Shown piece by piece: positions 57,236 to 64,000 of a DNA stretch of 64,000 nucleotides. This DNA comes from Zoogloea sp. (lineage in GTDB: Bacteria > Pseudomonadota > Gammaproteobacteria > Burkholderiales > Rhodocyclaceae), in the NCBI RefSeq assembly GCF_023150065.1, contig NZ_JAKLLN010000002.1, positions 186,001 through 250,000 of the forward strand. The letters are read 5' to 3'. A program made the translations under genes and the position numbers. Positions within the stretch are counted from its first letter, which is position 1. Each line of letters starts with the position of its first letter. The notes under the pieces are model-generated. The model was given only the letters and a program-made list of their open reading frames with translations, did no database searches and was not told where the DNA came from.

Positions 57236-57907
57236 ATGAAGCTGGAAGGTTTGCAGCGGGCCATCGGCCATCGCTTTGCCCGCCCCGAGCTGCTTGAGCA
57301 GGCCGTGACCCATCGCAGTTTCGGGTCGCCCCACAACGAGCGGCTCGAGTTTCTGGGAGACAGTGTCCTCAACTGTGTCACCGCCCTGGCCCTGTTTGGG
57401 CGTTTTGGCGAGTTGCGTGAAGGCGACTTGTCCCGTCTGCGGGCCAATCTCGTGCGCCAGGAAGCGCTGCACCGGCTTGCCGACGGCCTGAATCTCGGTG
57501 AATACCTGCGTCTGGGCGAAGGTGAGCTGAAGAGCGGTGGTCACCGGCGCCCGTCGATTCTCGCCGATGCCCTGGAGGCCATCTTTGCGGCGGTGTACAT
57601 CGACGCGGGTTTCGAGGCTGCCAAGGCCGTCATCGATCGGCTCTACGAATCCTCACTCGCCGCGCTTGACCCGGCCCGTGCCCTGAAAGATCCCAAGACC
57701 GCCCTGCAGGAATGGCTGCAGGGACGGCGTATGGCGCTGCCCCGTTATTCCCTCGCCGATACCCGCGGCGAGGCCCATCAGCAGGAATTCGAGGTCGAGT
57801 GCGAGATCGCCGGCCTCGGCCTCAAGACCCGGGGCGTAGGCGTCAGCCGCCGCGCTGCCGAACAGCAGTCCGCCCAGCGGGCGCTGGAACTTCTCCCCAA
57901 GCAATGA
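57236..57907 (+). CDS. rnc: Ribonuclease III
   Basis: Cleaves double-stranded RNA in rRNA and mRNA maturation. The 223-residue protein has the catalytic signature [12 protein letters not shown] (about 36-47), a second acidic site ([12 protein letters not shown]), and a C-terminal double-stranded RNA-binding domain (about 152-220). It overlaps era by four bases. Confidence 0.98.
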   Translation: MKLEGLQRAIGHRFARPELLEQAVTHRSFGSPHNERLEFLGDSVLNCVTALALFGRFGELREGDLSRLRANLVRQEALHRLADGLNLGEYLRLGEGELKSGGHRRPSILADALEAIFAAVYIDAGFEAAKAVIDRLYESSLAALDPARALKDPKTALQEWLQGRRMALPRYSLADTRGEAHQQEFEVECEIAGLGLKTRGVGVSRRAAEQQSAQRALELLPKQ

Positions 57908-58812
57908 CCGACACCCAATCTGCCGCCGACCAAGCCTTTCGCACGGGCTTCGTTGCCATCGTCGGACGCCCCAACGTGGGCAAGTCCACCCTGCTCAACC
58001 GCCTGATCGGCCAGAAGATCAGCATCGTCTCGCGCAAGGCCCAGACCACCCGTCACCGGGTGACCGGGGTGCTGACCGAAGGGGCGACGCAGTTCATCTT
58101 TGTCGACACGCCGGGTTTCCAGACCCGCCACAAGAACGCCCTCAACCGGGCCATGAACCGCACCGTCACCCAGGTGCTGGCAGACGTGGACCTGGTGCTC
58201 TTCGTCATCGAGAGCGGCCGCTATGGCCCCGATGACGAACAGGTCGTGAAGTTGCTGCCCGAGGGGGCAAAGGTCATTCTGGTGGTCAACAAGGTCGATC
58301 TGCTCGAGGACAAGGCCCGCATGCTGCCTTTCCTGCAGAAGATGAGTGCGGTCTATCCCTTCGCCGAGATCGTCCCGGTGAGCGCCGAGAAGGGCCGCAA
58401 TACCGATCAGCTCGTCAAGGCTGCCCGGCCCTACCTGCCCGAAGCAGATCCGATCTTCGATGCGGACGACATCACCGACCGCAGTGAGCGCTTCCTGGCG
58501 GCTGAGTTCCTGCGCGAGAAGCTGTTCCGTCAGCTTGGCGAGGAGCTGCCCTATGGCATGACCGTCGAGATCGAGAAGTTCGAGGCCGAGCCCGGCCTGC
58601 GTCGCATCCATGCAGCCATCATCGTCGATAAGTCCGCCCATAAGGCCATGGTGATCGGAAAGGGCGGCGAGCGCCTCAAGCGCATCGGCACCGAAGCCCG
58701 GCTCGAGATGGAAAAGCTCTTCGACTCAAAGGTTTTCCTGGAGGTCTGGGTCAAGGTCAAGAGCGGCTGGGCCGACGACGAGCGGGCCCTCAAGAGCCTC
58801 GGCTACGAATAA
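57904..58812 (+). CDS. era: GTPase Era
   Basis: Binds the 3' end of 16S rRNA and helps 30S assembly. The 302-residue protein has G1 GRPNVGKS, G3 DTPGFQ and G4 NKVD, and a C-terminal KH domain with [17 protein letters not shown] overlap with rnc is conserved across proteobacteria. Confidence 0.98.
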   Translation: MTDTQSAADQAFRTGFVAIVGRPNVGKSTLLNRLIGQKISIVSRKAQTTRHRVTGVLTEGATQFIFVDTPGFQTRHKNALNRAMNRTVTQVLADVDLVLFVIESGRYGPDDEQVVKLLPEGAKVILVVNKVDLLEDKARMLPFLQKMSAVYPFAEIVPVSAEKGRNTDQLVKAARPYLPEADPIFDADDITDRSERFLAAEFLREKLFRQLGEELPYGMTVEIEKFEAEPGLRRIHAAIIVDKSAHKAMVIGKGGERLKRIGTEARLEMEKLFDSKVFLEVWVKVKSGWADDERALKSLGYE

Positions 58813-58833
58813 ACCTCTCCGGAACTGCCCGCC

Positions 58834-59571
58834 GTGAGCGCCAGGCAGCGCATCGACCAGCAGCCCGGTTTCGTGCTGCACAGCTATCCCTACCGGGAAA
58901 CCAGCCTGATCGTCGAGGTGTTCAGCCGCGACCACGGCCGCATCGGCCTGGTGGCCAAGGGCGCCCGGCGCCCCATGTCGCAGCTCCGCGGTGTGCTGAT
59001 GGCCTTCCAGCCCCTGTTCATCGATTGGAGTGGTGGTGGCGAGATGAAGACTCTCGTTCGGGCCGAGTGGCAGGGGGGGCAACCCCTTCTTGGCGGCCAG
59101 GCCTTGCTGTGTGCCTACTACCTGAACGAACTCCTGCTGCGGCTGATGCCCCGGGAGGATGCCCATCCAGCCCTCTATCAGGCCTACGGTGAAGCTCTGC
59201 GGGCGCTGGCCGTGGGAGATCCCCAGGAAGTGGTGCTCCGGCGTTTCGAGCTGGCCTTACTGCAGGAGCTGGGCTACGGCCTCGAGCTCGAGTCGGATTG
59301 CGACGGCCTGCCCGTCCGGCCCGACAGCCACTACGCCTATATAATCGAGCGCGGCGCGGTGGCGCTGGACGAACACGGGATTGACGATCCGGCGGTGGTC
59401 CGCGGCAAGACCCTCATCGACATGGCCCACCAGGATCTGCGCGATCCCGAAACCCTGGCCCAGAGCAAGGCCCTGATGCGCCGGCTCATCCAGCATTACC
59501 TCGGCGGGCAGGTGCTCCAGTCCCGCCGTGTATTCACCGAACTGTTTGCCTATCCCGGAGACCCCTCTTGA
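58834..59571 (+). CDS. recO: DNA repair protein RecO
   Basis: Loads RecA with RecR/RecF. The 245-residue protein has the N-terminal OB-fold (GFVLHSYPYRETSLIVEVFS, HGRIGLVAKGARRP) and the helical C-terminal part. No zinc-finger cysteines are present, as in other proteobacterial RecO. Start GTG 58834; its stop overlaps pdxJ (TTGA). Confidence 0.94.
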   Translation: MSARQRIDQQPGFVLHSYPYRETSLIVEVFSRDHGRIGLVAKGARRPMSQLRGVLMAFQPLFIDWSGGGEMKTLVRAEWQGGQPLLGGQALLCAYYLNELLLRLMPREDAHPALYQAYGEALRALAVGDPQEVVLRRFELALLQELGYGLELESDCDGLPVRPDSHYAYIIERGAVALDEHGIDDPAVVRGKTLIDMAHQDLRDPETLAQSKALMRRLIQHYLGGQVLQSRRVFTELFAYPGDPS

Positions 59572-60329
59572 TCGAACTCGGCGTCAATATCGACCACGTG
59601 GCCACCCTGCGTCAGGCCCGCCGCACCTGGGAGCCTGACCCCTGCTGGGCAGCCATGGAGGCCCACCTGGGTGGGGCGGACGGCATCACCGTGCATCTGC
59701 GCGAGGATCGTCGCCACATCCAGGATGCCGATGTGCGCAAGCTCGGCGAGCTCACCCAGATCAAGCTCAATCTCGAGATGGCGGCGACCGACGAGATGGT
59801 CGGCATCGCCTGTGCCCTGAAGCCCCAGATGGCCATGTTCGTGCCCGAGGGGCGCCATGAGGTGACCACGGAGGGCGGCCTCGACATCGTCTCCCAAGAA
59901 GCCCGGCTGAAGGATGCGGTGGCGCGCCTGGCCGAGCAGGGCATCATCGTCAGTGTCTTCATCGATGCCGAGATCGCCCAGGTGGAAGCTGCCGCGCGCA
60001 TCGGTGCCAAGGTCTGCGAGATCCACACCGGTCCTTACGCCCATGTCTTCCACAGCGCCGGGCGCGACGCGGAGAGCCCTGCCGTGCTCGCCGAGATCGA
60101 CAAGATCCGCCAGGCCGGCGCCGCCATAAGGGGGCTCGGGCTGCGTTTCAATGCGGGGCATGCCCTCAACTACTACAACGTCCAGCCCATCGCCCGCCTG
60201 CCGGGGATCCGGGAGCTGCACATCGGCCACGCCATCGTCAGCCGCTCGGTGTTCACCGGTCTGCGTGAGGCCGTGCGCGAGATGAAGCGCCTCATGCGGG
60301 AAGCCGCCGAGCGCGGCGAATCGGTGTGA
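59568..60329 (+). CDS. pdxJ: Pyridoxine 5'-phosphate synthase
   Basis: Closes the pyridine ring of vitamin B6 from 1-deoxyxylulose phosphate and the PdxA product. The 253-residue TIM barrel opens IELGVNIDHVATLRQARR and contains GADGITVHLREDRRHI and FNAGHALNYYN. Start TTG 59568 overlaps the recO stop; acpS starts on its own stop (GTGA). Confidence 0.97.
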   Translation: MIELGVNIDHVATLRQARRTWEPDPCWAAMEAHLGGADGITVHLREDRRHIQDADVRKLGELTQIKLNLEMAATDEMVGIACALKPQMAMFVPEGRHEVTTEGGLDIVSQEARLKDAVARLAEQGIIVSVFIDAEIAQVEAAARIGAKVCEIHTGPYAHVFHSAGRDAESPAVLAEIDKIRQAGAAIRGLGLRFNAGHALNYYNVQPIARLPGIRELHIGHAIVSRSVFTGLREAVREMKRLMREAAERGESV

Positions 60330-60703
60330 TTTACGGGGTTGGCACCGACATCGTGCGAGTGGCCCGCATGGCCGACGCGCTGACCCGGCACGGGGCGCGT
60401 TTTGCCGAGCGCATCCTGGATGTCTCGGAGCTGCCCGCCTTTCATTCGGCCGCTGCCCCTGAGCGCTTTCTGGCCAAGCGTTTTGCGGCCAAGGAGGCCT
60501 TCGGCAAGGCCCTCGGTACCGGTGTTGCCGTGCCGGCCACGCTGCACGCCCTGCGGGTCGGTCACGATGCGCTGGGCAAGCCCCACTTCGAGTATTCACC
60601 CAGCCTTGCCGATTACATGGCGGAGCGGGGCCTCAGCGCCCATCTCAGCTTGTCCGACGAGGCCGAGTATGTTGTCGCCTTTGCCGTCATCGAAAGATCA
60701 TGA
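60326..60703 (+). CDS. acpS: Holo-ACP synthase
   Basis: Transfers phosphopantetheine to acyl carrier protein. The 125-residue protein has GTDIVRVARM at the N-terminus and AKRFAAKEAFGKALG in the middle, the two magnesium/CoA motifs. GTG start. It sits between pdxJ and nagZ with four-base overlaps on both sides. Confidence 0.96.
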   Translation: MIYGVGTDIVRVARMADALTRHGARFAERILDVSELPAFHSAAAPERFLAKRFAAKEAFGKALGTGVAVPATLHALRVGHDALGKPHFEYSPSLADYMAERGLSAHLSLSDEAEYVVAFAVIERS

Positions 60704-61737
60704 AGTCCTCTCCTGCCTTGCCCGGCCCCGTCATGCTCGACGTGGCGGCCCACGAAATCACTGCTGAAGAACGGGAGATCCTGCAGCATCCCCTCGTGGG
60801 GGGCGTGATCCTTTTTGCCCGCAACTATGCCGAGCCGGAGCAGTTGCGCACCCTTACCGGCGCCATCCGTGCGGCGCGGCCGGAACTGGTGATCTCCGTT
60901 GATCACGAGGGGGGGCGCGTGCAGCGTTTCCGGGAAGGTTTCACCCGGCTTCCGGCGATGCGCCGCCTGGGGGAGGCCAGGGCGGCCGATCCGGCGGTCG
61001 GCAGGGCCTGTGCCCGCCAGGCCGGCTTTGTGCTCGCCGCCGAGCTGCGCGCCCACGGTGTGGACCTCAGCTATGCCCCGGTGCTCGATCTGGATTACGG
61101 CATCAGCAGCGTGATCGGTGATCGGGCCTTTCATCGCGATCCCCAGGTGGCGGCCGAACTGGCTGGCGAAGTCGTGGCCGGCCTGGCCGATGCCGGGTTG
61201 TGTGCGGTGGGCAAGCATTTCCCCGGACATGGTGCCGTCGAGGCGGATTCCCATGTGGCGATACCGGTGGATGGGCGCAGCTTCGAGGCCGTCTGGGCGG
61301 AGGACATCGTGCCTTTCCGCCTGCTCGCTCCCCGGTTGGGGGGCGTCATGCCGGCCCACGTCATCTTCGAGAACATCGACGCCCGTCCGGCGGGCTTTTC
61401 CCGCTTCTGGCTGCAGGACATCCTGCGCGACAGGCTGGGTTTTCAGGGCGTGATCTTCAGCGACGACCTGACCATGGAAGGGGCCAGCGTGGCGGGTGGT
61501 ATCGTGGCCCGGGCCGAGGCGGCGCACTCTGCCGGGTGCGACATGGTGCTGGTGTGCAACCGCCCGGACATGGCCGTAGACCTCCTCGACAACTGGCGTC
61601 CCCAGGCTCGTACGGGCAGTTGTGAGCGCATCGTAGCCCTGCGACCCAGGCCGGGTACGGCGCCGGCCGACCCCGTCACCCTTGCCGGCTGGGCGCCTTA
61701 CTGCGTGGCCCGCGACAGCGTGCTGGCCCTCGGCTGA
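60700..61737 (+). CDS. nagZ: Beta-N-acetylhexosaminidase
   Basis: Cytoplasmic family 3 glycoside hydrolase that removes GlcNAc from recycled muropeptides. The 345-residue barrel has ISVDHEGGRVQRF, GKHFPGHG with the catalytic His, and SDDLTMEG with the nucleophile Asp. uvrC begins 16 bases later. Confidence 0.96.
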   Translation: MKSSPALPGPVMLDVAAHEITAEEREILQHPLVGGVILFARNYAEPEQLRTLTGAIRAARPELVISVDHEGGRVQRFREGFTRLPAMRRLGEARAADPAVGRACARQAGFVLAAELRAHGVDLSYAPVLDLDYGISSVIGDRAFHRDPQVAAELAGEVVAGLADAGLCAVGKHFPGHGAVEADSHVAIPVDGRSFEAVWAEDIVPFRLLAPRLGGVMPAHVIFENIDARPAGFSRFWLQDILRDRLGFQGVIFSDDLTMEGASVAGGIVARAEAAHSAGCDMVLVCNRPDMAVDLLDNWRPQARTGSCERIVALRPRPGTAPADPVTLAGWAPYCVARDSVLALG

Positions 61738-61753
61738 GCGGGAGTTCGCAGCC

Positions 61754-63550
61754 GTGGCCTTCGACGCCAAAGCCTTCCTGCGCACCCTCACCGAGGAGCC
61801 CGGCGTCTATCGCATGATCGGGGCCGACGATGTGGTGCTGTACGTGGGCAAGGCCAAGAACCTCAAGCGCCGGGTGTCCTCGTACTTCCAGCGCACCCAG
61901 CTCAGCCCCCGCATCGCCATCATGGTGGGGCAGGTGCAGCGGGTGGACATCACCGCCACCCGCTCCGAGGCCGAGGCCCTGATCCTCGAGAACAACCTCA
62001 TCAAGAGTCTCGGGCCGAAGTACAACATCCTCTTCCGGGACGACAAGTCCTACCCCTACATCGCCCTGTCGGGGGGCGACTTTCCGCAGATCTACTATCA
62101 CCGGGGTGGCTTCCGGAAGGGCGTGCGCTATTTCGGGCCCTTTCCCAACAGCTGGGCGGTGCGCGAAAGCCTGCACCTGATGCAGAAGATCTTCCGTCTG
62201 CGCACCTGTGAGGACAGCACTTTCAGCAACCGTTCGCGGCCCTGCCTGCTGCACCAGATCCAGCGCTGCACCGGGCCCTGTGTCGGCCTGATCGACAAGG
62301 ACGCTTACGCCGCCGACGTGCAGCTCGCCAGCCTGTTCCTCAACGGGCGTCATGGGGACGTGGTGGACGATCTGTCCCGGCGCATGCAGGAGGCCTCCGA
62401 CGCGCTGGCCTTCGAGAAGGCCGTCGTCTATCGCGACCAGATCCGCAACCTGCAGGCGGTACTCCACAAGCAGTTCGTCGAAAGCGCCCGGGCCGAGGAC
62501 GTGGACGTGCTGGCTTCGGTGGAGCGGGGAGGGCTGGTGTGCGTCAACCTCGCCATGATCCGCGGCGGGCGCCACCTGGGTGATCGGCCGCTGTTCCCCA
62601 GCAATGCCCAGGGCTGCACGCCCCTGGACGCGCTGGTGGCTTTCGTCGAGCAGCACTACCTGGATCACCCCCTGCCGGGCAAGATTCTCGTCAACGTAGA
62701 CCCGGCTGCCATCAAGGAGGCCCTCGACGAGGTGGTTGAGGGCAAGGTCGGCGTGATGGCTGCCCGTTACGAGAACGAACGGGCGTGGATGGGCATGGCC
62801 GAGAACAATGCCGGCCTGGCCCTGATGGTGAGGGAGCAGGAGTCCAGCCGCGGCGAGCAGCGCCTCGAGGCGCTGCGGGACGCCCTCGGCCTGGCCGACA
62901 CGCCGAACCGCATCGAATGTTTTGACATCTCCCACACCATGGGTGAGTCCACTGTGGCCTCCTGTGTGGTGTGGGACGGCAAGGCCATGAAGAAATCGGA
63001 GTACCGGCGCTACAACATCGCCGGCATTACCGCCGGTGATGACTACGCCGCCATGCGCCAGGCCCTGACCCGGCGCTACGAGAAGGTGGCCGCGGGGGAG
63101 GGGGTGCGTCCCGACCTGATCCTCATCGATGGTGGCAAGGGGCAGATGGGCGTGGCTCGGGAGGTGCTGGCAGAGCTGGGGCTGGAGGCCATCACCATGT
63201 TTGGTGTGGCCAAGGGCGAGAGCCGCAAACCGGGGCTGGAAGAGCTGGTCTTTCCCGACGGGCGCGAGCCGGTGCACATGCGTCCCGATGCACCGGCCCT
63301 GCATCTGATCCAGGAGATCCGTGACGAAGCGCACCGCTTTGCCATCACCGGCCACCGGGCCCGGCGGGCCAAGACCCGCAACACCTCGCGCCTGGAGGAC
63401 ATCGCCGGGGTCGGGCCGACGCGGCGGAAAAAGCTGCTGGCGGCCTTTGGCGGCATCGACGGTGTGCGAAAGGCCACGATCGAGGACCTGTGCCGGGTGG
63501 AAGGCATCAACCGGCACCTTGCCGAACAGATATACAATGCGATGCGATAG
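61754..63550 (+). CDS. uvrC: Excinuclease ABC subunit C
   Basis: Makes both incisions in nucleotide excision repair. The 598-residue protein starts at GTG 61754 (GGGAG upstream). It has the GIY-YIG nuclease domain (PGVYRM...VLYVGKAKNLKRR), a UVR motif (about residue 200-235), the RNase H-like 5' nuclease domain (FDISHTMGE, LILIDGGKGQ) and C-terminal tandem HhH. The Cys cluster RPCLLHQIQRCTGPC may bind a metal centre. Confidence 0.97.
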   Translation: MAFDAKAFLRTLTEEPGVYRMIGADDVVLYVGKAKNLKRRVSSYFQRTQLSPRIAIMVGQVQRVDITATRSEAEALILENNLIKSLGPKYNILFRDDKSYPYIALSGGDFPQIYYHRGGFRKGVRYFGPFPNSWAVRESLHLMQKIFRLRTCEDSTFSNRSRPCLLHQIQRCTGPCVGLIDKDAYAADVQLASLFLNGRHGDVVDDLSRRMQEASDALAFEKAVVYRDQIRNLQAVLHKQFVESARAEDVDVLASVERGGLVCVNLAMIRGGRHLGDRPLFPSNAQGCTPLDALVAFVEQHYLDHPLPGKILVNVDPAAIKEALDEVVEGKVGVMAARYENERAWMGMAENNAGLALMVREQESSRGEQRLEALRDALGLADTPNRIECFDISHTMGESTVASCVVWDGKAMKKSEYRRYNIAGITAGDDYAAMRQALTRRYEKVAAGEGVRPDLILIDGGKGQMGVAREVLAELGLEAITMFGVAKGESRKPGLEELVFPDGREPVHMRPDAPALHLIQEIRDEAHRFAITGHRARRAKTRNTSRLEDIAGVGPTRRKKLLAAFGGIDGVRKATIEDLCRVEGINRHLAEQIYNAMR

Positions 63551-63565
63551 CCCGCAAACGCCGAC

Positions 63566-64000
63566 ATGCTTTTCAATATCCCCAACTCCCTGACCTGGGC
63601 GCGCATCGCCCTGATCCCCTTTTTCGTCGGCATCTACTACCTTCCGGACTCCACCATTTCTGCGGAAGACAAGAACCTGGTGGCCACGCTGACCTTCATC
63701 GCCGCCGCGGTGACCGACTGGTTTGATGGCTACCTTGCGCGCACCCTCGGTCAGACCTCGGCCTTCGGCGCCTTCCTCGATCCGGTGGCCGACAAGCTGA
63801 TGGTGGCCGCCGCCCTGATCGTGCTGGTGCACCTGGGCCGGGTGGATTCCCTGATTGCGCTGGTCATCATCGGTCGCGAAATCACCATCTCGGCCCTGCG
63901 TGAGTGGATGGCCAAGGTCGGGGCGGCGGGCAGCGTGGCCGTGGCCTTTGTCGGCAAGCTCAAGACGGCGGCCCAGATGTCGGCGATTCCCCTGCTGCTC
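63566..64000 (+). CDS. pgsA: CDP-diacylglycerol-glycerol-3-phosphate phosphatidyltransferase (3' partial)
   Basis: Makes phosphatidylglycerol phosphate. The first 145 residues are visible; the gene runs off the window. The CDP-alcohol phosphotransferase motif is complete: DWFDGYLAR, then GAFLDPVADK. Transmembrane helices surround it. It follows uvrC by 15 bases, a pairing common in proteobacteria. Confidence 0.95.
   Translation, partial: MLFNIPNSLTWARIALIPFFVGIYYLPDSTISAEDKNLVATLTFIAAAVTDWFDGYLARTLGQTSAFGAFLDPVADKLMVAAALIVLVHLGRVDSLIALVIIGREITISALREWMAKVGAAGSVAVAFVGKLKTAAQMSAIPLLL

Overview
The window reads as a continuous stretch of chromosome from a betaproteobacterium, most likely of the order Rhodocyclales (Azospira, Dechloromonas or Zoogloea-like). 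The evidence is the high GC content by eye, E. coli-like but betaproteobacterial gene orders (yceF / yceD-rpmF-plsX-fabHDG-acpP-fabF; rpoE-rseABC-mucD; lepA-lepB-DUF4845-rnc-era-recO-pdxJ-acpS-nagZ-uvrC-pgsA), and protein sequences typical of that class. The genus is inference. I see no plasmid, prophage, insertion sequence or CRISPR array. The first gene (dnaE) and the last (pgsA) are cut by the window ends.

Layout. 1-10.3 kb: dnaE, then a leftward group of a PAS-PAS-PAS-GGDEF-EAL protein, a SulP anion transporter, a small membrane protein and metG. 10.3-17.6 kb: apbC (Fe-S carrier), dcd and a basic amino acid decarboxylase run rightward; thyA-folA run leftward; an unassigned protein with a PilZ-like motif pair follows. 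17.6-21 kb: leuA behind two successive leucine-rich short reading frames, then metY facing it across a shared terminator. 21.2-23.2 kb: a cysteine-rich orphan, then a small ParA-type ATPase gene overlapping one for an Ala/Lys/Pro-rich protein that ends in a ribbon-helix-helix-like domain, preceded by a palindrome. 23.2-32 kb: fused pabB-pabC, ppk2, an unknown protein, moaA, two identical tRNA-Asn genes on either side of a soluble PAS-PAS chemoreceptor, and an aromatic/aspartate aminotransferase.

32-41.5 kb: uvrB, a low-molecular-weight phosphatase, rne with a long divergent leader, rluC-HAD-Rieske, an RsmI-like methyltransferase and yceF. 41.5-49.7 kb: the yceD-rpmF-fatty-acid synthesis cluster, a YgfX-like membrane protein and nadB. 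49.8-54.2 kb: the sigma-E envelope stress operon (rpoE, rseA, rseB, rseC, mucD/degP, glutaredoxin-like) behind a sigma-E-like promoter. 54.2-64 kb: a tightly overlapping chain from lepA to pgsA.

Most of the content is housekeeping: replication and repair (dnaE, uvrB, uvrC, recO), nucleotides and folate (dcd, thyA, folA, pabBC), fatty acid and phospholipid synthesis, RNA processing (rne, rnc, era, rluC), and envelope stress. The least explained parts are the ParA/RHH pair with its palindrome, the tandem Leu-rich leaders before leuA, a terminator-shaped hairpin abutting the lepA start codon, and a 25-bp imperfect palindrome between metG and apbC.
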